Made by a program: the position numbers and the translations under genes. A model generated the notes under the pieces. It was not told where the DNA came from, did not search any database, and saw nothing but the letters and a program-made list of their open reading frames with translations. From assembly GCA_036381255.1 (NCBI GenBank), contig DASVDG010000033.1, positions 7,362-71,361 of the forward strand: a DNA stretch of 64,000 bases. The letters are read 5' to 3'. Within the stretch, counting starts at the first letter, position 1, and each line of letters starts with the position of its first letter. This DNA comes from CALBZE01 sp036381255. GTDB lineage: Bacteria; Gemmatimonadota; Gemmatimonadetes; Longimicrobiales; RSA9. Shown here one piece after another: positions 36,892 through 45,408 of this stretch.

Positions 36892-36941
36892 TTGACCCGC
36901 GGCGCGGATCGGGTTATCGTTGTTGAGACCCATTCTCAACA
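36892..36941 (+). promoter_or_regulatory. Promoter with Fur-box-like palindrome
   Basis: TTGACC (36892-36897), 17 bp, TATCGT (36915-36920) form a sigma-70-like promoter. Immediately after the -10, 36921-36941 is a perfect inverted repeat TGTTGAGA-CCCAT-TCTCAACA. The inner 15-mer TGAGACCCATTCTCA matches the 7-1-7 Fur consensus form TGAGAATnATTCTCA at all but two positions. The start site would fall inside the palindrome, an ideal repressor position, 11 nt before the ATG at 36952. Confidence 0.6.
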
Positions 36942-36951
36942 CGGACTCGCG

Positions 36952-37677
36952 ATGACGCGTGGAATCGGGATCGGCAACGGGGTGATGCCCGGGCGGCACG
37001 ACGGGGTGCGTGCGCCCGTGGAGGCGGGTGCGTCGTGCCCCTGCGACGGGGGCGTCCTTCGTCGGGAGGTCGCCGCGCTCGTCCTGCGCGCGGTCATGCG
37101 CGCGCGGTCGGGTGCGCCGGGAGCGGCGTTCGTGCGGCGTCGGGCGGAGGGCGAGGTCGTGCATCTCGTGGAATCGCGGGAGCGGCGGCTGCTGGGGAAG
37201 CTGCTGGCGGTGCCGCCGGGGGAGGCGGGGGTGACCGTCGGGCTGCTGGCCGCGTACGCAGCGGAGCTCGAGCGCGGGGGTCGGCACCGGGAGGCGGACG
37301 TCGTGCTGCGGCTGGCGTTGCGGCTGAGGCCGGCGTCGGCGGAGCTGGTCCTGCGCTCGGCGCGCATCGCGCGGCTCCGGGGCCGGCGGGATCGGGCGCT
37401 GCGGCTGTACGCCGGGGTGCGACGGCTGGAAGGCGGCCGGGGCCGGTTGTCGCGGCTGGCGGCGGTGGGCGCGGCGCTGCTGGTGGCGGAGCCCGAGGCC
37501 GCGCTGTCGCGGGTGATTCGCGAGGCCGTCCGCGCCGGCGACGGCGAAGCGGCGGCGGTGGGGCTGGAGGAGCGGGCGGCGTTGCGCCGTGCCGCCGGCG
37601 ACGACGCCGGCGCCGCCCGGGACCTGAGCGTGGCGGCGTTCCTTTCGGGGCGCGCGCGGTCGACGCCGAGCGGATGA
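36952..37677 (+). CDS. Helical-repeat (TPR-like) protein behind a Fur-like operator
   Basis: A 241-aa Arg/Ala/Leu-rich protein. After a Cys-containing N-terminus (EAGASCPCDGGVLRREV) it consists of helices resembling TPR units, e.g. GRHREADVVLRLALRLRPASAELVLRSARI and RDRALRLYAGVRRLEGG. No enzymatic motif is visible. Its interest lies in its operator: if Fur-controlled it would be an iron-stress gene. ATG 36952 lies about 25 nt downstream of the predicted start site; there is no strong SD. Confidence 0.6.
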   Translation: MTRGIGIGNGVMPGRHDGVRAPVEAGASCPCDGGVLRREVAALVLRAVMRARSGAPGAAFVRRRAEGEVVHLVESRERRLLGKLLAVPPGEAGVTVGLLAAYAAELERGGRHREADVVLRLALRLRPASAELVLRSARIARLRGRRDRALRLYAGVRRLEGGRGRLSRLAAVGAALLVAEPEAALSRVIREAVRAGDGEAAAVGLEERAALRRAAGDDAGAARDLSVAAFLSGRARSTPSG

Positions 37678-37830
37678 CCCGGGCGTCGGGACCGGGCTCG
37701 CCACTCCCGCCGTAGCGCCCGCCGTCGGCGCCGTGTTTCGGCCCGGATCGCGGGTTGCGCCGTCCCCCGATCAGGAACACTTTGACTCCACGGGGGCTAG
37801 ATGTCGTGTGGCATGGATTCGAGGAGGCCC

Positions 37831-38367
37831 ATGGAGTCGCTCATCATCGTCACCCACCCGGAGCCGGTGGCCCTCGAGGCCAGACCGATCGAGCACGAGG
37901 CGGTGCCCGCGGGGAGCGTCGGCGTAGGCTACTATTTCCACGGCGCCCTCATCGCCCGCAGCGTCGTCACGCCGGAATCGATAGAGGCGATTCATTCCAT
38001 CCTGAGCTCGCCCGTCCAGGTCGCGCTCGCCGCGACCGTCGACGACGACGGCAACATCGACGGCCGTGTCTGCCTCGTGCTCCCCGTGGACGCGGCGGAC
38101 GCGGACGCGGACGCGGAGGACGAGCCCTGGAAGGCGAGCGTTCCCGCACCGCCGCCCGAGATCGAGCAGAGCTACGGCGACGATGCGGACGCCACGCCGC
38201 CCCGCGTCGCACTCCTCCCCATCGGGAACGTGGTCCGCAGCGCGCGCGACCGGAACCACCCGGACGACCCGGCCGGCGACGCCCGCGAGATGCTCGGCAA
38301 CCTGCTGAACGGTCGCGCGCAGGACGCAGTCGCCAAGGCCATCGACGACCTGCTGCGAAGCATCTGA
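37831..38367 (+). CDS. Hypothetical acidic protein
   Basis: A 178-aa soluble protein with no motif I recognise. The start ATG at 37831 (MESLIIVTH) has GAGGAGG with 5-nt spacing, which decides against the upstream ATGs at 37801 and 37813. The middle is very acidic (VDAADADADAEDEPW) and the C-terminus is helical (MLGNLLNGRAQDAVAKAIDDLLRS). It is followed at once by a hairpin. Confidence 0.65.
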   Translation: MESLIIVTHPEPVALEARPIEHEAVPAGSVGVGYYFHGALIARSVVTPESIEAIHSILSSPVQVALAATVDDDGNIDGRVCLVLPVDAADADADAEDEPWKASVPAPPPEIEQSYGDDADATPPRVALLPIGNVVRSARDRNHPDDPAGDAREMLGNLLNGRAQDAVAKAIDDLLRSI

Positions 38368-38389
38368 GGGACGGCGCTCCTGCCGTCCC
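38368..38389. terminator. Hairpin between convergent gene ends
   Basis: GGGACGGC (38368-38375) and GCCGTCCC (38382-38389) form a perfect 8-bp stem with a 6-nt loop, right after the hypothetical gene stop and before the stranded 3' fragment on the other strand. Confidence 0.5.
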
Positions 38390-38398
38390 CCACATCCC

Positions 38399-38836
<438 letters not shown>

Positions 38837-38938
38837 ACTTCCTCTACCCACCCACTATGGACAAGGCGTACTCCCTGTTTGAATAGCAAGCGGTGCGCTC
38901 AACCGCAGCTACCTCGGGCCTGGAACCGGACGAGTGGG

Positions 38939-39745
38939 TTAGGACCAATGAGCCGTAGGACCCGCTGACTCCGCGGTGAGATGTACCTCCTCGACGTACT
39001 TGGCACCGGGCGGCAGGAGATAGACCAACTTTGAGGCTCGATCGTACTCGATTTGCTTTGTTGAGTGCAAACCAGCGAGAATCTGCTCACGAAATCGCCA
39101 TGAATGCCTGTACTCCACCCAGTCTTGAAGGACAGCTACGGAGACCGGCCCCGGTGAAGCGTATAACAAGATCAGGACCTTGTCCCGCGTATCGAGGTTG
39201 GGATCGAGAACCCGCTTAACACCGTTGCCCTCCCAGATGAGCGGAACGTCCCGCTCAATCAAGGCATCGACAATTCGGGTCGCCTCATCGGTGGTTACGT
39301 CGTGGAAAATCCGAACGAGGTCTGCCACCATCCAGCGAGAGGCAGCGACAGCCAGTTCGGCATCCATTCTACTTGGATCGACATCCCCGCCCACATGCCC
39401 GACGTTACGGTTGTTTCGCATTTCATAGATCCCAAGAAGCACACGGGGGATCTGGATACGCAGGGCGCGCTCTGCGGATGCCTCCGGTGTCTGCTCAAGG
39501 TCGCGACAGGCACGCACAATGTTCTTGGGTTTCTTGGGGCGGGCGGGGAATGAGCCGTCGATCTTGCCCTTGATAATTGTGTAGACGACCTCGCATAACT
39601 TGCCCGCGTTAAGCTCCGCCGCTTCCCAGTGACCCTGCCGATAGTTTCGTAGAACTGCGTTGAAGCATTCAAGCAATTCATCACGAAGCGTCTCAGGCAC
39701 TGCAGCCAATGCTTCCTCAGGACGGATACCGAGTCGGCTTGTCAT
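38939..39745 (-). CDS. HEPN-like domain plus C-terminal winged-helix protein
   Basis: A 268-aa protein, third gene of the island operon. The N-terminal half looks like a HEPN-type helical bundle. AAELNAGKLCEVVYTIIKG is an early helix, and EMRNNRNVGHVGGDV contains R110-N111-x5-H117, which fits the R-polar-x(4-5)-H signature of HEPN ribonucleases. The second half (RDKVLILLYASPGPVSVAVL, FREQILAGLHSTKQIEYD, KLVYLLPPGAKYVEEV) resembles a winged helix. HEPN RNases are common toxins and abortive-infection effectors, so a defence role is inferred, not shown. It starts 29 bp after the previous gene. Confidence 0.6.
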   Translation of the reverse strand: MTSRLGIRPEEALAAVPETLRDELLECFNAVLRNYRQGHWEAAELNAGKLCEVVYTIIKGKIDGSFPARPKKPKNIVRACRDLEQTPEASAERALRIQIPRVLLGIYEMRNNRNVGHVGGDVDPSRMDAELAVAASRWMVADLVRIFHDVTTDEATRIVDALIERDVPLIWEGNGVKRVLDPNLDTRDKVLILLYASPGPVSVAVLQDWVEYRHSWRFREQILAGLHSTKQIEYDRASKLVYLLPPGAKYVEEVHLTAESAGPTAHWS

Positions 39746-39774
39746 GTGTGACCGGCGGCAGTAAGAGGTTGCGG

Positions 39775-40401
39775 TTAGCCCTCAGCGAGTTCGCGAAGGG
39801 TCTTCACAGCCACATCCACCCCCTTCTTGGTCGCGACGTATTGGCGGGAGTTACCATCCTTGATTTCACGGAGAAGGTCGTCGCGCCGGAAGTTCGCGGT
39901 AAAATTCGCAGAGTCGTAGCACCCCCGGCTCTTACACAACTGCCGCAGTTCCTCTACGCCAACATGCATCTCACCAAATGCCTTTTCCTTTACGAAGGCG
40001 TAGATGGCCGCGTAGGTGTTCTGCAACCTTCGAATTGAGTCGCCATCGACCCGACCAAGAATTACAATCTTACCATCGGCTTCGATGTGCACGACCCGAC
40101 GAAGCAGATCCGCATCGACGCCGATTGACTTTGCAACGGCGCTAACCGGCGTAACCTCCGAAGGTGACGGCAGTGACGCGGACTGGCCTTTCCGCTCTAC
40201 GGGCACGTGTTCCGCCCCATCCCCTCCAGCAGCACCCGTAGCGGCCAACCGGCTTAGTGCCAACTGTAGAATATGTGGCCGGTACTCCGCATCCCACTGC
40301 TCCGCGAACTGGACCGCCGCAGCCACGAGCGGCTCAAGCTGATCGAGAACTACCTGGTATTCTTGCCTTACGTTGATGGTCGACTGCATGAGCGTGCTCA
40401 T
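39775..40401 (-). CDS. Island operon protein 2, possible winged-helix C-terminus
   Basis: A 208-aa protein of unknown family. The N-terminus is helical (RQEYQVVLDQLEPLVAAAVQFAEQWDAEY), the middle is a Ser/Pro-rich linker, and the C-terminal half reads VHIEADGKIVILGRVDGDSIRRLQNTYAAIYAF. It ends with FRRDDLLREIKDGNSRQYVATKKGVDVAVKTL, which looks like a wing followed by a helix. ATG 40401 lies 4 nt after the upstream stop, so the genes are coupled. The longer frame to 40437 would overlap the upstream gene. Confidence 0.6.
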   Translation of the reverse strand: MSTLMQSTINVRQEYQVVLDQLEPLVAAAVQFAEQWDAEYRPHILQLALSRLAATGAAGGDGAEHVPVERKGQSASLPSPSEVTPVSAVAKSIGVDADLLRRVVHIEADGKIVILGRVDGDSIRRLQNTYAAIYAFVKEKAFGEMHVGVEELRQLCKSRGCYDSANFTANFRRDDLLREIKDGNSRQYVATKKGVDVAVKTLRELAEG

Positions 40402-40405
40402 CAGT

Positions 40406-40795
40406 TCAGTCCTCCAAGTAGTTGGCAACATCCTCAAGCGCGAAATCCGGCACCATGTACCCCCGCTGTCCGCGCGAAATCACACGGGCATCTGCAAGTT
40501 TCTTCAGAATGGGCCTAAGGGTGCCTCCCTTAATCCCGGTTGTGGCCTCAAGCTCTCGCGGCATCATGGGTTCGGCCACGCTCGCCCCCATTAGGATCAA
40601 TGCCTTTTGAGCCAACAGGGCTGCGATCACTACCCCTTGGTTGCCAAGGCGCTCGCGCACCCCGAAGCGGAACGAGAACGTCCCTTTACCAGGGTCGATC
40701 ACGACCTTGTCTTCGAGAAGAGAGGCTAGCAGTTCTCGATTGACTTCCGCCGTGTCAACAACCAGCCGGTTCAACGGATCACTCGGAGCAGCCAT
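40406..40795 (-). CDS. Island operon protein 1, winged-helix DNA-binding-like
   Basis: A 129-aa protein, first of the three-gene operon. The C-terminal half is a clear helix-turn-helix pattern with wing (MMPRELEATTGIKGGTLRPILKKLADARVISRG, then QRGYMVPDF). The N-terminal half (LNRLVVDTAEVNRELLASLLEDKVVID) is unassigned. ATG 40795 has an ideal GGAGGAG, which decides it over the ATG at 40808. It could be the operon regulator or an effector adaptor. A promoter is visible at 40844-40872. Confidence 0.62.
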   Translation of the reverse strand: MAAPSDPLNRLVVDTAEVNRELLASLLEDKVVIDPGKGTFSFRFGVRERLGNQGVVIAALLAQKALILMGASVAEPMMPRELEATTGIKGGTLRPILKKLADARVISRGQRGYMVPDFALEDVANYLED

Positions 40796-40843
40796 GTTCT
40801 CCTCCATCGAAGAACGGGTAAACCCATCGTCAGCTACGCCCCA

Positions 40844-40872
40844 CAATACATCACCCGCACCCCGCTGTCAAT
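40844..40872 (-). promoter_or_regulatory. Near-consensus sigma-70 promoter of the island operon
   Basis: On the minus strand, TTGACA (40872-40867), 17 bp, TATTGT (40849-40844). The -35 is perfect and the -10 matches 4 of 6. Transcription would start near 40837, about 40 nt before the first ATG, whose SD lies within the leader. Confidence 0.65.
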
Positions 40873-41364
40873 GCCCATGCCCACCCATTACGTCCCGTTC
40901 TACCGCCTCCAACCATCCGCCCGTCCCCCCCTCACACGCAAGCACCCCTCGCACACTACCCTTGTTTAACACCGTTTCTAGCAACACCGACTCGCGATCC
41001 ACGAAGACACCAACACACGCCCGCCAGTAATTTCCAAGACAGAAACACATGCACCCCAAATGCCCATACGCCTATCTCATTGGCCTACAAACCATTTCAA
41101 CCCGTCGCAATGCGTCCCTGCATGCATTAGTGTCATACTTTGAGCTTACTGGCAGATTGGCGTGGCACGCCACGGCCCACAAGTGGCGGCGTCGGCAGAT
41201 CTGGTTTTCCAGCAGGATCACCCAAAATGAAAGCTACGCGTGTGGGGCTGCACATGTTGCCGCGCGTACTTTCACAGACGGGTGCACGGCGGCGCCGGCG
41301 CGGCGAGCACCGACCCAACGAATGCATCCAAAATGGAGGCTGAATCAGAAAGGCAGATTGATGG
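40873..41364. other. Noncoding, G-poor stretch of the island
   Basis: About 490 bp between the XRE gene and the operon promoter. From about 40860 to 41110 the plus strand is strongly C/A-rich and G-poor, a skew not seen elsewhere in the window. Short ORFs on both strands here lack SDs and protein-like composition. It could be a long 5' region, an RNA gene or a remnant of a lost gene; I cannot decide. Confidence 0.4.
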
Positions 41365-41616
41365 CTACAGGTCGGAGCTCAACTCGTGCTCGAAACGAGC
41401 TACAAATTCACCCAAGGACCAGCCGCACGCATGACAGATCCGTCGTAGCTCAACAATATCGAGGCGGCGCTCCCCTGTTTCATACCGACTCACGAAAGGT
41501 TGTGGCTTTCCCAAGCGTGCCGCCAATTCGGCCTGTGTGAGGCCAGCATCATCGCGCATTCTACGCAACACCCGGAGCAGAGCGCGGCGCTCGGAAACAT
41601 CCAATGGAGATGGCAT
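41365..41616 (-). CDS. XRE-family HTH regulator
   Basis: An 83-aa single-domain Cro/C1-type repressor. The HTH reads LRRMRDDAGLTQAELAARLGKPQPFVSRYETGERRLDIVELRRIC, with a short C-terminal tail (SLGEFVARFEHELSSDL). It is transcribed away from the unknown gene at 41747, and a palindrome in the shared promoter region suggests autoregulation. Its size and position resemble antitoxin-type regulators. Confidence 0.85.
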   Translation of the reverse strand: MPSPLDVSERRALLRVLRRMRDDAGLTQAELAARLGKPQPFVSRYETGERRLDIVELRRICHACGWSLGEFVARFEHELSSDL

Positions 41617-41656
41617 GGCGCAACCAGCAGAGTGATCGTCTGATCCACCCTACTAG

Positions 41657-41686
41657 TTGCAGGCCGATATACCAAAACTGTATATT
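41657..41686 (+). promoter_or_regulatory. Promoter with operator-like palindrome, XRE/unknown gene
   Basis: TTGCAG (41657-41662), 18 bp, TATATT (41681-41686). The spacer and -10 contain ATATAC-CAAAACT-GTATAT (41667-41685), a perfect 6-bp inverted repeat. It lies 41-50 bp upstream of the XRE start and is the obvious candidate operator. It also shows that a TTG start at 41657 for the rightward gene would lie upstream of its own transcript. Confidence 0.5.
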
Positions 41687-41746
41687 TGGAGGCGTTCGGC
41701 ACCTACGCTGCCTCACCCAGAGTCCCTCGCGGAACCAGCCGCTGTC

Positions 41747-42232
41747 ATGCGCAAGGACCACAGGATCATCATCCGTCGAATGAAAAACCCATTCGCAGGG
41801 CGGGGATGGCTAAATCGATTCTCGGTGTACACCCCTCGAAGACGGGAGGAGCAACACCGAATCGGGGCCTTGTACGCCGCACTTGGCGCCTCGCCAGATC
41901 GAAAGGATCATCTACTGGGAGAGCTTCCGGACGGACGGTTTGCCGTCGTAACGCTGGAGAACGAGGGGTTCCTGTTCGCCGTCGAAAGCTACCGCGCGAG
42001 GCAGCCCCGGCGCATTACCTACCGGGTAGGAAATCCGCCACAGAAGCTTCCTGAAGAGGCTGGAAGTCGGCTCCTTTTGAGGCACCTAGCCGGAGTGAGT
42101 TGGGAGCGCCTCCTCGGCTCGGAGGGTGCGCAGGGTACGGCGGAGGTTTCCGCTGAACAACAGGAGAAGGTTCGAGCGGAACTCCTCCGCCGTATTGCAC
42201 GAGCCAGATCGACCACGCGAAAGCGCGCTTAG
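41747..42232 (+). CDS. Island hypothetical protein, divergent from XRE
   Basis: A 161-aa basic protein (MRKDHRIIIRRMKNPFAGRG). The middle contains a possible small beta domain (LLGELPDGRFAVVTLENEGFLFAVESY) and the C-terminus is Arg-rich and helical (KVRAELLRRIARARSTTRKR). No family is recognised. Its stop overlaps the end of the convergent PLP gene by four bases (42229-42232), which places it inside the island. With the XRE gene it could form a toxin-antitoxin-like pair; this is only suggested by layout. Confidence 0.55.
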   Translation: MRKDHRIIIRRMKNPFAGRGWLNRFSVYTPRRREEQHRIGALYAALGASPDRKDHLLGELPDGRFAVVTLENEGFLFAVESYRARQPRRITYRVGNPPQKLPEEAGSRLLLRHLAGVSWERLLGSEGAQGTAEVSAEQQEKVRAELLRRIARARSTTRKRA

Positions 42233-43503
42233 ATAGCGTCCAGAGCCTGCTCCAGATCCGCGATGATGTCGTCCGGGTGTTCGAGCCCGATGGAGAGGCG
42301 AATCATCCCCGGAGTAATGCCCATCCGCACCTGCGAATCCTTCGGCACATCGGAGTGCGTCATAGTGGCCGGATGTTCGGCCAGGGACTCGGTGCCACCC
42401 AAACTGACCGCCAGTTTGATCAGCTTCAAGGCGTTCAGGAAGCGGAACGCCTCGGCCTCGCCCCCTCGTATCTCGAAGGAGAAGGTGGCTCCCGCCGCGC
42501 TACACTGGCGCTTGAAGATGTCGTACTGGGGGTGGGATTCATCGAGAAATCCCAAGTAGTGAACGCGCTCAACCTTTGGATGGCTAAGTATATACTGGGC
42601 AACGGCGTGCGCTGATTGAACTTGTTGCCGAAAACGCACAGAGAGTGTTTCGAGCGAGCGCATGAGCAGCCAGCCGGTCCAGGGGTCGGCCATGGTGCCG
42701 AGGATGGTGCGCATCCCGCGCACGGCGGACATCAGCGACTCGGGGCCGAGGCAGGCGCCGGCGATCAGATCGCTGTGCCCGGCGATGTACTTGGTCAGCG
42801 AGTAGAGGACGAGGTCGGCGCCGTGGCGGAGCGGCTGCTGCCACAGTGGGCCGAGGAACGTGTTGTCGACGGCGACGATCGGCCGGCGGCCGTCCGCCTC
42901 GAGTGCCTTCGCCGCGTCGGCGCACCGTCGGATGTCGACGAGCGCGTTCGTCGGGTTGGCCGGCGTCTCGACGTAGATCACGCCGATGCGTCCCTGGCCG
43001 CGGGCCTCGTCGAGCGCCCGTTCGAGCGCGCCCTCCTCGTTCGCCAGGAAGCCGACCCGCTTCACGCCGAACTGCGGCAGGATGTTGTGCACGAGGAACT
43101 CGGTGCCGCCGTAGATCGGCTCGCTGTGGACGATCACGTCGCCGGGGCGGAGGAACGTCAGCAGCGTGGTCGAGATCGCGGCCATCCCGCTCGAGAAGGT
43201 CAGGCTCGATTCCGCGCCGTCCCACAAGGAGAGCCGGTCCTCGAGGATCTCGAGGTCGGGATTGTTGATGCGCGAGTAGATGAGTCCCGGCTCTTCGGCG
43301 GGCCCCTTCTCCCGCAGGCCGTAGGCGAGCTCGAAGAACGCCTTGCCCGCCTCGGCACTTTCGAAGACGAACGTCGAGGTCTGGAAGATCGGGCTCTTGA
43401 GCGCGCCCTCCGAGAGCCGCGGGTCGTAGCCGTACGTCATCATCAGGCTCTCGGGGTGGAGCCGGCGCCCGCCGATCTCCAGTTTGCCTGCCGGTTTCTT
43501 CAT
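42229..43503 (-). CDS. Cystathionine gamma-synthase/lyase family PLP enzyme (hybrid gene)
   Basis: A 424-aa fold-type I Cys/Met metabolism enzyme; methionine gamma-lyase, cystathionine gamma-lyase or gamma-synthase are all possible. Landmarks are SSGMAAISTTLL, YSRINNPDLEILED, ETPANPTNALVDI, AVDNTFLGPLWQQP and the PLP lysine in YSLTKYIAGHSD. GGAGG lies 5 nt before ATG 43503. The first two thirds are GC-rich like the chromosome, while the last 420 nt (from TLSVRFRQQ) are visibly less GC-rich and island-borne. The gene is thus a host-island hybrid but reads through without a break. Confidence 0.9.
   Translation of the reverse strand: MKKPAGKLEIGGRRLHPESLMMTYGYDPRLSEGALKSPIFQTSTFVFESAEAGKAFFELAYGLREKGPAEEPGLIYSRINNPDLEILEDRLSLWDGAESSLTFSSGMAAISTTLLTFLRPGDVIVHSEPIYGGTEFLVHNILPQFGVKRVGFLANEEGALERALDEARGQGRIGVIYVETPANPTNALVDIRRCADAAKALEADGRRPIVAVDNTFLGPLWQQPLRHGADLVLYSLTKYIAGHSDLIAGACLGPESLMSAVRGMRTILGTMADPWTGWLLMRSLETLSVRFRQQVQSAHAVAQYILSHPKVERVHYLGFLDESHPQYDIFKRQCSAAGATFSFEIRGGEAEAFRFLNALKLIKLAVSLGGTESLAEHPATMTHSDVPKDSQVRMGITPGMIRLSIGLEHPDDIIADLEQALDAI
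42643..42666 (-). repeat. Att-like repeat, right end of island within the PLP gene
   Basis: On the minus strand it encodes LMRSLETL and ends ACACTC. It matches 38813-38836 at 18 of 24 positions. GC content changes visibly around this point. Confidence 0.6.
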
Positions 43504-43564
43504 GGTGCCTCCGTTGCCGGGCGCCGGCCGGACCACCGCGGCCGCGCCCGGCAGTTCGAGTCGC

Positions 43565-44170
43565 TCAGTTGCCGGAGAGGTACTCGGCCGGGATCGGCTG
43601 GCCGGGGCGCTCGCTGTCCCAGAAGATCGTCACCACCCACCACCGATCGCCGTCGTGCATGAGCTGGATGCTGTTGATCCCGCGGGCGAACGGCTCCGCA
43701 TCGTCCTCCTTCCAGTAGGACGCGTAGGTGCTGAACACGTGCGCGATGTGGCCGAACCGCTCGACCTTGCGGGAGATCTCGCGCTCGAAGAAGCCCCGCT
43801 CCAGCATGATCGGGCCGGATCGGGCGATGTACCGCTCGACGCTGGCCATGCGCGTGCGTGCCGGCCCTCCGTCGCGCGGCACGGCGACCGGGATCAGGCG
43901 GGCGCCGGGCACGAAGAGCGAGCGGAAGCGGTCCCAGTCGCGCGCCTGGCCGGCCGGCCCGGAGATGACGTCGTAGAGCGCGGCGATGATGGCATCGATC
44001 GACGCGACGTCCGCCGGGTCGGCGGGCGGCGGCGCATCGGCCGGCTGCTGGGCCGCGGCCGGCCGACCGGCGGCGCCGAGGGCGACGGCGAAGATCAACG
44101 CCCGGACGGCGGCCGCCGCGGTGCGTGGCCGGGCGGGACGCCGAGCGGCGGTGGTTGCGTACGAAGTCAT
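43565..44170 (-). CDS. Secreted SnoaL-like (NTF2-fold) protein
   Basis: A 201-aa protein. A signal peptide (RALIFAVALGAAGRPAAAQ) is followed by a cone-like NTF2 domain: DVASIDAIIAALYDVISGPAGQARDWDRFRSLFVPGARL, VERYIARSGPIMLERGFFERE, VFSTYASYWKEDDAEPFARGINSIQLMHDGDRWWVVTIFW. Such exported members are abundant in GC-rich soil bacteria and have no fixed function. It is 61 bp upstream of the PLP gene on the same strand and could be co-transcribed with it. Confidence 0.72.
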   Translation of the reverse strand: MTSYATTAARRPARPRTAAAAVRALIFAVALGAAGRPAAAQQPADAPPPADPADVASIDAIIAALYDVISGPAGQARDWDRFRSLFVPGARLIPVAVPRDGGPARTRMASVERYIARSGPIMLERGFFEREISRKVERFGHIAHVFSTYASYWKEDDAEPFARGINSIQLMHDGDRWWVVTIFWDSERPGQPIPAEYLSGN

Positions 44171-44436
44171 GATCTCTCCTTTTGCGGTGTGGACGCGCTC
44201 GGTGCGCGCGGGTAAGATCGGGACTCGCCGCGGCGCCGGCAACCGTGGCCCGGCCGGTCCCGGGCGCACGCCGGGCGTCGGGGCGGGAGGTATCTTCGGC
44301 TGCCCGCGAGACGCACCGCGGCGGGTCGGGCAGGGCGCACCGCACCGCCCTGCCGCGCCCCGGCGGCGCGGCGCATCCGCACGGGCCCGGGGTAGCAGCC
44401 TCGGGCGAGTGAAACGATCGAAGGCAGAAGCGAACG

Positions 44437-45399
44437 GTGACACGGACGGAGACGATCGAGGAAGAGCGGTTCCGGCGGATCTTCCGCAGGGTGCACGCGG
44501 GCCACGCAGGCTGCGCGGAGGACGAATGGCTGGGTGAGCCGTGCCGCCTGGCGGACGGCACCGTGGCGGAGCGGCCGATCGTGTGGTCGCGCCGCAACGG
44601 CGCGTGGCGCCGGGTGGAGACGCTCTGGGTCGGTGCGGCGCCGGGGAACGCCGGCGGCAAGGGCGACGGCGACCTCGGCGCTCACGGCACGCGGATCCCG
44701 TTCGGCGGCGACGTCTCCGGGGCGAACGTGGACGCGCTGTTCGGCAGCATCGGCCTCGACCGTAACGACACGTTCATCGTCGGCGCGCTGAACCAGCTCC
44801 CGGCGCGGGGCGGCGGCGAGCCGACGAGCGCGGAGTTGAGCGCGCCGGTCGGCGATTTCCCGACGAGCCTGCACCTGCTCCGGGAGACGGTCGTCGCTGC
44901 GGGGCCGCGCCTGGTCGTCGCGCTCGGGACGGTGGCGCTGCGCGCGATGCTCGCCGCCCTGCGTCTGGCCGAGCCCGGCGGCCGGTCGGGGCGCCGGGGC
45001 GGCCGGATCGCGCTCCCCGGCCCCGCGCGGCTGGAGCGCGCGGGACTCACCCGCGGCGTCGCCGTGCCGTGGCCGGCCGCGGAGCCGGCGGACGAAGCGT
45101 TCTTCGCCGCCTGGCGCGAGGCGTGGCGCGATGCGCCGCTGCCCCACGTGCTCTGGCTCACCCACCCGTCGGCACAGAACATGTCGCCGTTCGCGGGCGT
45201 GGAGACCGCGTTCCACGCCCGCATGGTGGAGGCGCGGGACGCACTGCGCCGGGCGGTACGCGAGGTCCTGGGGTGGGCGCCGCCGGCGCAGCGCGCGGCC
45301 CCGCCGACGGACGGCATCTACGCGCTCCCCGAATGGCGCGAGCGGATCGGGCCCCGCCACGCCCGCCTCGATGAGCTCTGGCGGGCGAAGGGCGTATGA
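44437..45399 (+). CDS. Uracil-DNA glycosylase superfamily protein
   Basis: A 320-aa protein with a GTG start. The UDG-fold landmarks are VGAAPGNAGG (motif A), IPFGGDVSGANVDALFGSIGLDRNDTFIVGALNQLPARG, PRLVVALGTVALRAML and the motif B-like LTHPSAQNMSPF. The four Fe-S cysteines of family 4/5 enzymes are not evident. It could be a repair glycosylase with unusual specificity. The 266-bp region before it shows no clear promoter. Confidence 0.72.
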   Translation: MTRTETIEEERFRRIFRRVHAGHAGCAEDEWLGEPCRLADGTVAERPIVWSRRNGAWRRVETLWVGAAPGNAGGKGDGDLGAHGTRIPFGGDVSGANVDALFGSIGLDRNDTFIVGALNQLPARGGGEPTSAELSAPVGDFPTSLHLLRETVVAAGPRLVVALGTVALRAMLAALRLAEPGGRSGRRGGRIALPGPARLERAGLTRGVAVPWPAAEPADEAFFAAWREAWRDAPLPHVLWLTHPSAQNMSPFAGVETAFHARMVEARDALRRAVREVLGWAPPAQRAAPPTDGIYALPEWRERIGPRHARLDELWRAKGV

Positions 45400-45408
45400 C
45401 GCCGCCGG

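Noticed and set aside
36921..36941. Intrinsic terminator hairpin
   Set aside because: Although a perfect inverted repeat, it has no U-tract and sits at the predicted transcription start, so an operator is more likely.
41049..41540. 163-aa ORF on the plus strand within the island
   Set aside because: It overlaps the XRE gene in antisense, has no SD and lacks protein-like composition.
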